A stretch of DNA of 41,998 nucleotides from Bacteroides sp. (GTDB taxonomy: Bacteria; Bacteroidota; Bacteroidia; Bacteroidales; Muribaculaceae), in contig JAAVDX010000026.1 of NCBI GenBank assembly GCA_014801585.1, positions 1 to 41,998 of the forward strand, given 5' to 3'. Of this stretch, positions 7,818-16,377 are shown piece after piece; within the stretch, counting starts at the first letter, position 1, and each line of letters begins with the position of its first letter. The position numbers and the translations under genes are program-made. The notes below the pieces were generated by a model, which saw nothing but the letters and a program-made list of their open reading frames with translations, was not told where the DNA came from and did not search any database.

Positions 7818-8342
7818 TTAATATTTGAGAAGAGCGGTCACTTCGCAGTCTTTCGGGAGATTTTCGCGGCCGTTGAGGGCTGTGAGTTCTACGATGAAGT
7901 TGATGTAGATTTTCTTCGGGTTCATCGATTTCACGAGTTGATAGGCGGCATTCATAGTGCCGCCGGTAGCGAGCAGGTCGTCGTGAAGCACAACTACGTC
8001 GTCGCTGGTGATTGCGTCGCTATGAAGTTCGATAGTATCGACGCCATACTCCTTAGCGTAGGATGCTTTGATTGTGACGGAGGGTAATTTACCGGGTTTA
8101 CGAGCCGGGACGAAACCGCATCCAAGCTCGTAAGCGAGGATAGAACCTCCGATGAAACCGCGGCTTTCGATGCCGACGACCTTCGTCACTCCCTTATCGC
8201 GATAGAGGTCGGCCATCGCCTTGCTCATCACCTGGAGAGCCTCGCCATTCTTGATCATGGTAGTGAGGTCGCGAAAGATGATTCCCTTCGAGGGGAAATC
8301 GGGCACATCACGAATGATAGCCTTCAGATCTATAAGTTCCAT
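7818..8342 (-). CDS. apt: Adenine phosphoribosyltransferase
   Basis: Apt salvages adenine by transferring it to PRPP, giving AMP and pyrophosphate in the cytoplasm. The 174-residue length is typical. The PRPP-binding motif is VVVLHDDLLATGGTMNAA. The N-terminal part carries the family signatures IRDVPDFPSKGIIFRDLT and VVGIESRGFIGGSILAYELG, and PARKPGKLP forms the flexible loop region. The protein starts MELIDLKAIIRDVPDFP at the ATG at 8342, as expected. mnmG lies upstream, but about 180 bases of spacer with repeats separate them, and a perfect hairpin follows the stop, so it is probably its own transcription unit. Confidence 0.96.
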   Translation of the reverse strand: MELIDLKAIIRDVPDFPSKGIIFRDLTTMIKNGEALQVMSKAMADLYRDKGVTKVVGIESRGFIGGSILAYELGCGFVPARKPGKLPSVTIKASYAKEYGVDTIELHSDAITSDDVVVLHDDLLATGGTMNAAYQLVKSMNPKKIYINFIVELTALNGRENLPKDCEVTALLKY

Positions 8343-8364
8343 TTTGTGTTAGATTTTATGATTT

Positions 8365-8460
8365 GTTACATTTTCGTATTTTTCTCTTCAAAAACTCCCG
8401 ATTTCATCGAAGATTATTCTGCGAAACGTTACATTATCGTATTTTTCTCATTGCGGGAGT
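8365..8460. repeat. Direct 22-bp repeat plus inverted 7-mers upstream of apt
   Basis: The 22-base segments at 8365-8386 and 8428-8449 differ at one base; both read GTTACATT, then T or A, then TCGTATTTTTCTC. They lie 63 bp apart. ACTCCCG (8394-8400) and CGGGAGT (8454-8460) form an inverted pair in the same spacer. The block sits between the apt start and the parS-like palindrome, so it could hold apt control elements or a small duplication. Confidence 0.6.
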
Positions 8461-8500
8461 CGCAGCTAAATCTTTGACTTCGGAGGCAGTAAAGTCGAAT

Positions 8501-8516
8501 TGTTCCACGTGGAACA
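8501..8516. promoter_or_regulatory. parS-like ParB-binding palindrome
   Basis: TGTTCCACGTGGAACA is a perfect 16-bp palindrome and a close variant of the widely conserved chromosomal parS consensus TGTTTCACGTGAAACA. The form with CC/GG is the one I recall for Pseudomonas parS sites. It lies six bases beyond the mnmG stop codon. In many bacteria parS sites cluster near oriC, and mnmG (gidA) is often close to them. parA and parB are not in the window. Confidence 0.7.
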
Positions 8517-8522
8517 CAATTT

Positions 8523-10469
8523 TTACCTTCCCAATATCATCATGAGGATGGAAACATCGGCCGGGGAGACTCCGGAGATACGGGAGGCTTCGCCGAGGGT
8601 CTGTGGTCGCTGGCGGGAAAGTTTCTGACGCGCTTCGATGCTTAGGGCCTTTACCGAGTCATAATCGAAGTCGGGAGAAAGACGGACACCTTCAAGACGC
8701 ACCATCTTATCGGCAAGTTCGCGTTCACGTCGGATATACCCTTCATACTTTACGAGTATCTCCACGCTCTCCAAAATTTCATCACGGAGGTCATAGGGCA
8801 ACTTCCCTACCCTTTTACAGAGACGCGGAGAGATTTCCGTAAGCATCGCAAGCGATAGTTGCGGGCGACGCAGGAGATCGGCCATACGAGTGCCGGCGGT
8901 AAGCGATGACGTGGCATGATTTTCCAGCCAGACGTTGATATCCTCAGAGGCCGCCACCTTCTCTTTCTCCAGAAATTCGATAAGGGAGTCGCGGAGCTCG
9001 CGCTTACGATTCATGACAGCGTAACGATGTTCGTCGGCAAGGCCTATTTCATATCCGATGGGAGTCAGTCGCATGTCGGCATCATCCTGACGGAGCAGGA
9101 TCCGATATTCGGCACGGGAGGTAAACATGCGATAGGGTTCGTCGACACCCTTTGTCACGAGATCATCGATCAACACTCCGATATAAGCCTGATCTCTTCG
9201 CAGGACGATGGGGGTCTCTCCGCGACATGAACGCGCGGCATTGATTCCGGCCATCAGGCCCTGTGCGGCAGCTTCCTCATATCCGGTAGTGCCGTTGACT
9301 TGCCCGGCGAAATAGAGACCGTCGACAAGCCGCGTCTGTAGATCATGAGTCAGCTGAGTCGGGGGGAAATAATCGTATTCAATAGCATATCCGGGGCGAT
9401 AGAAATGGACATCGCGAAGCGCCGGAATCTTCTGAAGAGCCTCAAGCTGGACCTCCCACGGAAGAGAACTCGAAAAACCGTTGATATAGTATTCATCGGT
9501 GGTTTCACCTTCGGGCTCGAGGAATAGCTGATGGTTGTCTTTATCGGCGAAGGTGACGATCTTTGTCTCGATCGACGGGCAGTAGCGTGGTCCGATACTC
9601 TTAATCTGACCGTTGTAGAGGGGAGAATCGGCAAGGTTATCATTGAGCACCTGATGCACCTCCGGGGAGGTATGCGTGATATAACATCCGCGAACTTTCA
9701 ATTCGCGATTGACTTCAGGGAGATAAGAGAATTTATGAGGATCACGACGCGGAGGCAGAGCAGCCTCCGGACCCTCAGCAGGATTCGGGTCTTCTCCATC
9801 CTGACGTTCGCAGAGAGAGAAATCGATTGATTTTCCGGAGATGCGGGCCGGGGTACCGGTCTTCATGCGTCCGGTCTCAAAACCGATTGCCGCCAATTGT
9901 TCCGTCAGACCTTCGGAAGAGGGTTCTGCAATGCGACCTCCTGCGATCTGTCGCTTTCCGAAATGCATCAGTCCGCCAAGGAATGTGCCGGCAGTCAGAA
10001 TAACCTTCTTAGCCGTAAACGACATTCCGAGAGCCGTCTGCACGCCACCGATGACGTAGGGCTTATCTCCGCCATCGGAGGGCTTGATGATGAGCCGCGT
10101 CACCGTATCCTGGAGCAATTCAAGACCCTGAGTGGAATCGAGAATACGTCGCCATTCATCACTGAAGCGAGTGCGATCAGACTGCACACGAGGCGACCAA
10201 ACGGCAGGACCTTTCTTGCGATTAAGCATACGAAACTGAATTGCAGTCTTGTCGGCTACGATTCCCATCCAGCCGCCAAGCGCGTCAATCTCTCTGACAA
10301 TCTGACCTTTGGCTATTCCACCGACAGCCGGATTACACGACATCTGAGCCACTCGGTTGAGATCAGGGGTAATCAGCAACGTTGAGACTCCGAGTCGGGC
10401 AGCCGCGACTGCGGCCTCGCAACCGGCGTGGCCGGCACCGACCACTATAACATCATATTCAAACTTCAT
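8523..10469 (-). CDS. mnmG: tRNA uridine-5-carboxymethylaminomethyl synthase MnmG (GidA)
   Basis: MnmG is an FAD-dependent enzyme which, with the GTPase MnmE, builds the carboxymethylaminomethyl group on U34 of several tRNAs. The 648-residue protein opens with the dinucleotide-binding motif VIVVGAGHAGCEAA (about 8-20). It has the conserved SCNPAVGGIAKGQIVREIDALGG segment, the TGTPARI and GLYFAGQVNGTTGYEEAAAQG signatures, and an alpha-helical C-terminal domain ending in RISGVSPADVSILMM, which binds tRNA and MnmE. The ATG at 10469 is the natural start. ybeY ends 39 bases upstream on the same strand, so the two are probably cotranscribed. A parS-like palindrome lies directly after its stop codon. 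Confidence 0.97.
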   Translation of the reverse strand: MKFEYDVIVVGAGHAGCEAAVAAARLGVSTLLITPDLNRVAQMSCNPAVGGIAKGQIVREIDALGGWMGIVADKTAIQFRMLNRKKGPAVWSPRVQSDRTRFSDEWRRILDSTQGLELLQDTVTRLIIKPSDGGDKPYVIGGVQTALGMSFTAKKVILTAGTFLGGLMHFGKRQIAGGRIAEPSSEGLTEQLAAIGFETGRMKTGTPARISGKSIDFSLCERQDGEDPNPAEGPEAALPPRRDPHKFSYLPEVNRELKVRGCYITHTSPEVHQVLNDNLADSPLYNGQIKSIGPRYCPSIETKIVTFADKDNHQLFLEPEGETTDEYYINGFSSSLPWEVQLEALQKIPALRDVHFYRPGYAIEYDYFPPTQLTHDLQTRLVDGLYFAGQVNGTTGYEEAAAQGLMAGINAARSCRGETPIVLRRDQAYIGVLIDDLVTKGVDEPYRMFTSRAEYRILLRQDDADMRLTPIGYEIGLADEHRYAVMNRKRELRDSLIEFLEKEKVAASEDINVWLENHATSSLTAGTRMADLLRRPQLSLAMLTEISPRLCKRVGKLPYDLRDEILESVEILVKYEGYIRRERELADKMVRLEGVRLSPDFDYDSVKALSIEARQKLSRQRPQTLGEASRISGVSPADVSILMMILGR

Positions 10470-10508
10470 ATTGCAGTTAGCTCTTTTCCGATTAATTACA
10501 ACGGGAAA

Positions 10509-10925
10509 TTACGCATAAATCATCTCAAGCGCCTTATTTTCAGCGGCTTCCATTTGTTCTCTTTCACCGGGTTCCTTATCATGAAGGCCACAGAGATGGA
10601 GGACTCCATGCACGATGACGCGAAGTAGCTCACGATCATATCCGACACCGAGTTTTTCGGCGTTGGAGGCTACGGTCTCGAGAGAGATTAGCATATCACC
10701 GGAGATTCGGCGTCCCTCTGTATAGTCGAAGGTGATGATATCCGTGAAGTAATCATGATTGAGGAATTGACGATTGCAGTCGAGGATCACTTCGTCGGAG
10801 CAGAAACGATAACAAAGGTCGCCCACACTCTTATTATAGGAGTGAGCCACATCCTTCAGCCAACGGCTGATTCTCTTCTCATCGATATTCGGCATCTCAA
10901 CCGAATCGGTCTGAAAGATTATCAT
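10509..10925 (-). CDS. ybeY: Endoribonuclease / rRNA maturation factor YbeY
   Basis: YbeY is a single-domain metal-dependent endoribonuclease involved in 16S rRNA 3'-end maturation and ribosome quality control. The product is 138 residues, normal for Bacteroidota. The zinc motif reads HGVLHLCGLHDKEPGE. His106 and His110 match the first two ligands. Where most bacteria have Asp-His, this protein has His115-Asp116, so Asp116 occupies the place of the third histidine. I recall an aspartate at that position in Bacteroides homologues too. NRQFLNHDYFTDIITFDY is another family hallmark. mnmG follows after 39 bases, so they probably share a message. Upstream is a 424-base spacer. Confidence 0.94.
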   Translation of the reverse strand: MIIFQTDSVEMPNIDEKRISRWLKDVAHSYNKSVGDLCYRFCSDEVILDCNRQFLNHDYFTDIITFDYTEGRRISGDMLISLETVASNAEKLGVGYDRELLRVIVHGVLHLCGLHDKEPGEREQMEAAENKALEMIYA

Positions 10926-11349
10926 AGAAGTTGTTTAAACTTATTTACGAACTAAAAAAATTATAATGAAGAGTTAAACTTCATAAGTATCTCTATTTTT
11001 CCATTTGAGGGGCAATTCTTTATTTTTATCAGATGCCACCCCATTATTCCTACAGGAATAACTCACAAAGTTAGCAAATTCCATTGAAAATGCCAAATCA
11101 GTCTTCGCATCAGCACAAAAACGCATTAAAGGCGCTGAATCTTACATTCGGGAATTTTTCCGAGAGATTCAGCGCCAGTTGTCAATAAGTTGCATATCCA
11201 TCTAAGTATCAAGACAAAACCCAACTTAACGAGCTATTTTAAAGCCCTGAGAATCGCGCGAAAATCATCATCTGATTAATTACCCGCAGAATTTTCGATT
11301 CTCAGAAGCGATTTTTTACTAATAATTCAGGCTATGCCTCTTTCAGTTG
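10926..11349. other. Intergenic spacer upstream of ybeY
   Basis: This 424-base AT-rich spacer contains no credible gene. Its clear element is the hairpin at 11131-11176, given separately. The rest presumably contains the ybeY-mnmG promoter, but I could not place a confident TTTG/TAnnTTTG pair. Confidence 0.4.
11131..11176 (-). terminator. Hairpin terminator after the glycosyltransferase gene
   Basis: GGCGCTGAATCT (11131-11142) and AGATTCAGCGCC (11165-11176) are perfect complements. The interior can extend the stem with CGGGAA pairing to TTCCG. On the minus strand the stem is followed by TTTAATG, so it probably ends the glycosyltransferase transcript, though the T-run is short. Confidence 0.6.
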
Positions 11350-12483
11350 TCATTGCAGAGTGCGGGCATAGACGTCAAGAAGATTTTTAGCCATTGAGGA
11401 GTTGTCAAAGCGGCGAACGTAGAGTTTCCCCTCCTCTACTCTCTTTTTAATCTCGGAGCCACCATTGAGGATGATTCGTAATTCCTCGATCATCTCATCG
11501 ACGGAATCGGGATCGACATACCTTCCGGCCGGGCCGCCTGCTTCTTCAAGGCAACTTCCCTTTGCTCCTATGAAAGACACCTCACACTCCATGGCTTCGA
11601 TGACCGGGATGCCGAATCCTTCATAACGCGATGGAAGCACGGCAACGGAAGCGTTGCGATAGACTCCCGGCAGATCCTGAAAGGGGAGACCTTCCAGCCA
11701 GATAATTCTATCGGCAGCAACTCCACTGCGACGGGCTGCCTCGATCACCTCCTTTTTATATCCTTTTCTATCGCGACCTACTGCAACGAGATATACATCC
11801 TTATCCAGCCCGGCCAGCGCTGAGGCCGAGAGAGCGAGATTCTTACGCCATTCTATAGTGCCTACCTGCAACAGATAGCGTTCGGGCAAAGAATAGCGTT
11901 GCCGGATTTCCTCCAAATCCTTCCGACTGACCGGACGTCGGAATATATCGTCGCAACCCTGATAGACCACATCTATCCTATCTTCGGCCACTCCATAGAA
12001 CTCCATCGCATCACGCTTCGTACATTCGCTGATCGCTATAACGCGATCGGCATTTCTGCAACTTCGACCGTATTTAAAATCATAAAGAAAGCGATCGGCG
12101 GGATTGTAGCAGGAGGGGAGGCGACGGTAGATAACGTCGTGGAGAGTGACGACGGACTTCACCCCACTCTTGCGGATATTGAGCGGGAGTTCATTGCTGA
12201 GTCCGTGATAGATTTCGACTTTATCGGGGAGGAGATGATTAGATATGCCAAACGTGCGCCACAGGCTTCCGCTGAAACCGACCGGGCCGGGGAAACGGAA
12301 CTCTACGTTTTCGCATGCCTTGAGAGCGTCGAGACGTGGATTGCGGCGCATCTCGGGAGTGTAGACAAGCAGGCGATGACTGCCGGCGTCGGCCATGGCG
12401 AGCGATTGAAGGACGAGACGCGAATAATTGCCTAATCCGGTAAGATTATTTACGGCCCTTTTGCCGTCGAAGCCTATAATCAT
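11350..12483 (-). CDS. Glycosyltransferase family 1 (GT4-like)
   Basis: This cytoplasmic enzyme transfers a sugar from an activated donor; the sugar and acceptor cannot be read from sequence. The 377-residue protein has the two-domain GT-B layout. The N-terminal half has a glycine-rich start (MIIGFDGKRAVNNLTGLGNY) and VVTLHDVIYRRLP. The C-terminal half contains YLLQVGTIEWRKNL and the GT4 signature AVLPSRYEGFGIPVIEAME, with Glu288 and Glu296 forming the EX7E motif that binds the donor. No membrane segment is evident. It is divergent from the dcw cluster and is not among other polysaccharide genes, so a role in lipopolysaccharide or capsule synthesis is only a guess. A long plus-strand frame inside it is a shadow. 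Confidence 0.9.
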   Translation of the reverse strand: MIIGFDGKRAVNNLTGLGNYSRLVLQSLAMADAGSHRLLVYTPEMRRNPRLDALKACENVEFRFPGPVGFSGSLWRTFGISNHLLPDKVEIYHGLSNELPLNIRKSGVKSVVTLHDVIYRRLPSCYNPADRFLYDFKYGRSCRNADRVIAISECTKRDAMEFYGVAEDRIDVVYQGCDDIFRRPVSRKDLEEIRQRYSLPERYLLQVGTIEWRKNLALSASALAGLDKDVYLVAVGRDRKGYKKEVIEAARRSGVAADRIIWLEGLPFQDLPGVYRNASVAVLPSRYEGFGIPVIEAMECEVSFIGAKGSCLEEAGGPAGRYVDPDSVDEMIEELRIILNGGSEIKKRVEEGKLYVRRFDNSSMAKNLLDVYARTLQ

Positions 12484-12668
12484 GTTATTGATATCTCTTA
12501 AAAGTTGCGGCTACAAATTTACCTAAAAAAATTGAGATTTCCGCTCTGTAACCGTCAATTTTTCGAACCGCAGAATGATGCTCCAACTGTCAATAACTTT
12601 TTAGAAATAAAAATTTTTTCAAAAAAAATTGCGATTATGGTAAATTCTCGAATGTTTTTCACTAACTT

Positions 12669-12676
12669 TACATTTG
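12669..12676 (+). promoter_or_regulatory. Candidate -7 element for the dcw cluster
   Basis: TACATTTG matches the Bacteroidota -7 element TAnnTTTG and lies about 110 bases before the rsmH ATG, in the divergent spacer. No good TTTG occurs at the expected -33 position (TTCTCG is found instead), so the assignment is tentative. Confidence 0.4.
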
Positions 12677-12785
12677 AATTCCCTAAATCCGCACTTACGG
12701 AAGTATGGGCTGCCGGGAAAAGTCTCGGAAGAGCCGAAATTTGCTCTTGGTGGCGGGGAATGAAACCCTCTCAATCTCGTCAAAA

Positions 12786-13727
12786 ATGGATACTGTTGAC
12801 ACAAATAATATAACTAATATAACTCTCCCCTATCACACTCCGGCCCTGCTCCCGGAGGTCATCGAGGCTCTCTCGATAAAGCCTGACGGCATATATGCTG
12901 ACGCTACTTTCGGTGGCGGAGGGCATTCGCGGGCTATTGTGGAACGACTCTCTCCGGAGGGGCATCTCTACGGGTTTGATCAGGATCTTGACGCGGCTGC
13001 GAATGTTGTGGCCGACGATCGCTTTACATTCGTGCGCTCCAATTTCCGGTATATGCCCAACTTCATGCGATTTCATGGAGTGGATTCTCTGGACGGAATA
13101 TTGGCTGATTTAGGAGTGTCGTTTCATCACTTTGATGACGCTTCGCGCGGCTTCACATTCCGTGATGATGCTGCTCCGCTCGATATGCGTATGAACCGAC
13201 GAGCCGACGCTACGGCAGCGGACCTCCTCAACAATTCTTCCGAGGAGGAATTGGCGTCGATCTTCCGCCTCGGATCTGACCTTAAGAATGTGGGTCGAAT
13301 CGTGAAAGCTATCTGCACGGCCCGCGCCTCCCGACCAATCGCTACATCGGCTGATCTCCGCTCGGCTATAGGCTCATTGCTAAATCCGAAGAATGAGAAG
13401 AAAGATCTGGCTCAGATTTATCAGGCGCTCCGCATAGCCGTCAATCATGAGATTGAGGCTCTGGAGGAGTTTCTGGAGCATTGCCTGACTCTCCTTCGTC
13501 CGGGGGGGAGACTGGCTGTCATCACATATCATTCTCTTGAGGACCGACTCGTGAAGAATTTCATGAAGACCGGTAATTTGGAAGGGAAGGTAGAGCAGGA
13601 TTTCTTCGGGAATTTCAAATCACCTTGGAAGGTCATCACTCGACAACCTATCACTCCCTCTGATGAGGAAATAGAGCGTAATCCACGTTCGCGAAGCGCA
13701 AAACTACGTGTCGCCGAAAAACTCTGA
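12786..13727 (+). CDS. rsmH: 16S rRNA m4C1402 methyltransferase RsmH (MraW)
   Basis: RsmH methylates N4 of C1402 in 16S rRNA using S-adenosylmethionine, and it commonly heads the division and cell wall cluster. I chose the ATG at 12786 (MDTVDTNNITNITLPYHTPA), which places the conserved PYHTPALLPEV segment close to the N-terminus and gives 313 residues. A frame open from 12705 would add 27 residues that match nothing in the family. The SAM-binding motif is YADATFGGGGHSRAIVERL (about 38-55). ILADLGVSFHHFD, GFTFRDDAAPLDMRMN and the C-terminal PSDEEIERNPRSRSAKLR are also hallmarks. ftsL begins only five bases after the stop. No mraZ lies upstream. Confidence 0.96.
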   Translation: MDTVDTNNITNITLPYHTPALLPEVIEALSIKPDGIYADATFGGGGHSRAIVERLSPEGHLYGFDQDLDAAANVVADDRFTFVRSNFRYMPNFMRFHGVDSLDGILADLGVSFHHFDDASRGFTFRDDAAPLDMRMNRRADATAADLLNNSSEEELASIFRLGSDLKNVGRIVKAICTARASRPIATSADLRSAIGSLLNPKNEKKDLAQIYQALRIAVNHEIEALEEFLEHCLTLLRPGGRLAVITYHSLEDRLVKNFMKTGNLEGKVEQDFFGNFKSPWKVITRQPITPSDEEIERNPRSRSAKLRVAEKL

Positions 13728-13732
13728 ATCCT

Positions 13733-14149
13733 ATGAGAACGAAATCTGCGAAGTCAAAATCAACCGAGACGCCCGCTCAGGCTTCTCCGGCAGATTCAGA
13801 GAAAGCGAAAGGCTCGCGCGGCAACCAGGCGAAGGTCTGGATGCGCGAAATGAAATATGGCGAGACAGTGCCTGTAGATTTTTTTACGAAAAATGCCTGG
13901 ATTCTCGTCATATTCCTCGTGGCAATCCTATCTCTCATCGGACTGCGCTACAAGACGAAGACCAAGATGGAAGAGATCAAGACTCTTGAACATAAGCTCG
14001 AACTTGCGCGCTCTGCAAAGCTGCAGGAGAAGGCGGAGTATATGTCGCTGATCCGCGAGACGGAGATGCGCCGGCTTGTCAATGAGAAGCATCTCGGGCT
14101 TGTCTTTCAGGAGCAACCACCCTATGAAGTAGAGCTTTCGAATCATTAA
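13733..14149 (+). CDS. ftsL: FtsL-like cell division protein
   Basis: FtsL is a small bitopic membrane protein of the divisome that links early and late division proteins and activates FtsWI. The 138-residue product has a basic cytoplasmic N-terminus of about 52 residues, one transmembrane helix (about 55-72, WILVIFLVAILSLIGL), and a periplasmic coiled coil rich in Lys, Glu and Leu (about 75-115). Sequence similarity in this family is weak, so the call rests on topology plus position between rsmH and ftsI, where Bacteroidota carry FtsL. It starts five bases after the rsmH stop. The extended cytoplasmic tail, compared with E. coli FtsL, is usual for Bacteroidota. Confidence 0.85.
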   Translation: MRTKSAKSKSTETPAQASPADSEKAKGSRGNQAKVWMREMKYGETVPVDFFTKNAWILVIFLVAILSLIGLRYKTKTKMEEIKTLEHKLELARSAKLQEKAEYMSLIRETEMRRLVNEKHLGLVFQEQPPYEVELSNH

Positions 14150-14198
14150 TCTCCGATGAAATTTATTACGTCTCCTTAATCAAGAACTTTCATCAAGG

Positions 14199-16328
14199 AT
14201 GGTCAAAAAGAAGAAAAATAATAATAAATCCAATATACTCGCGCGCTATGGCGTGATTACTTTTGCGTTCGTGTTGCTGGCCATATTAATCGTCGGGAAG
14301 CTTTTCAGCACGACCGTGATTGAGGCCAACGCATGGAATGAGCGTGCGAAGCGCGATTTCTCACGCGTCGACACTATCTCGCCCGAGCGTGGGAATATCC
14401 TTGCCGACAACGGCAATATCCTTGCCTGCAATCTGAAGGCTTATGATATCAAGATTGATCTCCGGCATGCGAAGGTAGCGAAGAAGAAATTTCTGCAGGC
14501 TCAGATAGATTCGCTTGCCGATTCGCTTGATCTGTATTATCCACGTCGGGCAGATCTTCATTCGCTGCCTCCAGATACGATGAAGAAATATTCCTGGCGA
14601 ACCAAGCTCAACGCTGAGTTTGCCAAAGATCCGTCGAAGCGTACACGATCACTCCGAATCGTGAAGAAGGGGTCTTTATACGACTTTGAGACTATCAAGA
14701 AATTCCCTTATCTTCGAGATTTTCAGGGGAGCGGCTATCGCCATCCGCTTTATAAGGAGGAACGCAACACCCGAATATACCCCTACGGCCGTATGGCCTA
14801 TCGAAGCATAGGCCGCGTGAATGAGAACGATAATGGGGAGTTTCATGGTTTTTCCGGACTGGAGTGCGACCTTGATACGCTTCTCTACGGACGTCCGGGT
14901 CTGGCTAAGAAAGTGACCCTCACTTCGGGGGTAGGCAACTGGGTGACTCAGCCGGCGCGCCGGGGCTACGACGTTGTCACTACCATCGACATCGACCTTC
15001 AGGATATGCTTGAGGAAGAGCTTCAGAAGACTCTTGAAGAGTGTAATGGGGAGTGGGGTACGGCTATCCTTATGGAGGTGGAGACCGGTGAGATTAAGGC
15101 TATCGCTAACCTTCAGAATCTGGGAGGCTATTATGGGGAGGCGCTCAATAGGGCAGTACGTGGTTTTGAGCCCGGGTCGGTAATGAAGCCGATCTCGATG
15201 ATGATAGCTTTTGAGGACGGACTGGTGAAATCGGTGAACGATCCTGTAGACTGCAGTCCATTCCAGAGGACGTCGGACCCTCACGCACCCGGGGTGAAGA
15301 CGATGAAGCAGGTGATCGAGATGTCGTCGAATACCGGTATCGCCCGCGTGATTTTCCGCGGATATGCGTCGAATCCGGAGCGATTCTACGACAGGCTGGA
15401 GCGCATCGGCTTCTTTGAGCCGCTTCATTCCGGCATCGCGGCGGAGCAGATTCCGTCGGTGAGAAGACTTGAGGAGATGCGAGGCAACCGACGGGTCACT
15501 ATGACTGAGCGTCATCTTGACCTTGCACGTCAGGCCTATGGATATAACACTCTTATTCCGCCTCTCTATACGGTAGCTTATTATAATGCAATCGCTAACA
15601 AAGGTGTATTTATCAGGCCTCATCTGATGAAGCGACTGATAGGGAATGGCATGGATTCGCTTATCGATATCAGCCGCCTCACGCGCCGGGTATGCTCTGA
15701 GGAGACGGCCGAGAAGGTGAAGCAATGTCTTAAAGAACCCGTATGGGGCGACCACGGGACGGCTCGTATGGTGCGCGACGACCGCGTCATGATCGCCGGT
15801 AAGACGGGGACGGCGTTCCCGGTGCCGGATCATGGCGGTACATATGACAAGACGCGCCGACGCTATGCTTTCGCCGGATTCTTCCCTTATGACAATCCTA
15901 AATATACGTGCATGACACTTATCCTCGCGGGGAGCGGCACGAGCGCGAACCGCACTTCGGGGCAGGTGGTGAAGAATGTGGCAATCAAGATGTATTCGCG
16001 TGGACTCCTCAATAATTCCGCTTCCTACACGGAGCAGAAGAAGGGAGAGGCTCCGATCATCTATGGCTCTCCGAATTCATCCGCAATCGCCAAGACTCTG
16101 CGGGCATCTTCCGTAAAAGCAATAAAGACCACTGATCCAAAGCATAATATCTCCGTCAAGGCAATGCCCGATCTTTCGGGTTATGACGCGGCTTCGGCCG
16201 TAAGAATCCTGGAGCAGCAGGGGGTCAATGTGCGTCTCAACGGGTCGGGGCGCGTAGTAGCGCAATCGATCGCGCCAGGCTCTCAGCTTAGAGAAGGGTC
16301 GACGGTAGTGCTCTCTCTTAGGATATAA
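14199..16328 (+). CDS. ftsI: Septal peptidoglycan transpeptidase FtsI (PBP3) with PASTA domain
   Basis: This class B penicillin-binding protein cross-links septal peptidoglycan and partners with FtsW. It has 709 residues. A transmembrane anchor (about 16-35) is followed by a PBP dimerisation domain (about 55-250), with RGNILADNGNILA near its start. The transpeptidase domain has all three active-site motifs: Ser327-Val-Met-Lys330 (EPGSVMKP), Ser376-Ser-Asn378, and Lys535-Thr-Gly537 (AGKTGTA). The last 60 or so residues form a PASTA domain (MPDLSGYDAASAVRILEQQG, then IAPGSQLREGSTVVLSL), a module also seen in SpoVD/Pbp2x-like proteins. It sits between ftsL and murE, close behind ftsL. A 385-codon minus-strand frame inside it is a shadow. 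Confidence 0.96.
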   Translation: MVKKKKNNNKSNILARYGVITFAFVLLAILIVGKLFSTTVIEANAWNERAKRDFSRVDTISPERGNILADNGNILACNLKAYDIKIDLRHAKVAKKKFLQAQIDSLADSLDLYYPRRADLHSLPPDTMKKYSWRTKLNAEFAKDPSKRTRSLRIVKKGSLYDFETIKKFPYLRDFQGSGYRHPLYKEERNTRIYPYGRMAYRSIGRVNENDNGEFHGFSGLECDLDTLLYGRPGLAKKVTLTSGVGNWVTQPARRGYDVVTTIDIDLQDMLEEELQKTLEECNGEWGTAILMEVETGEIKAIANLQNLGGYYGEALNRAVRGFEPGSVMKPISMMIAFEDGLVKSVNDPVDCSPFQRTSDPHAPGVKTMKQVIEMSSNTGIARVIFRGYASNPERFYDRLERIGFFEPLHSGIAAEQIPSVRRLEEMRGNRRVTMTERHLDLARQAYGYNTLIPPLYTVAYYNAIANKGVFIRPHLMKRLIGNGMDSLIDISRLTRRVCSEETAEKVKQCLKEPVWGDHGTARMVRDDRVMIAGKTGTAFPVPDHGGTYDKTRRRYAFAGFFPYDNPKYTCMTLILAGSGTSANRTSGQVVKNVAIKMYSRGLLNNSASYTEQKKGEAPIIYGSPNSSAIAKTLRASSVKAIKTTDPKHNISVKAMPDLSGYDAASAVRILEQQGVNVRLNGSGRVVAQSIAPGSQLREGSTVVLSLRI

Positions 16329-16377
16329 CTCTCTCCTTCACAACAATGATCAATAACCCATTCATCGATAGACTGTA

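Noticed and set aside
12484..12785. Replication origin at the divergent glycosyltransferase-rsmH junction
   Set aside because: The gene direction switch and nearby parS-like site are suggestive, but no DnaA box was found in this spacer.
14676..15833. 385-codon minus-strand frame inside ftsI
   Set aside because: It is fully antisense to a gene with all penicillin-binding protein motifs; the predicted protein is Arg/His/Leu-rich and looks like a shadow.
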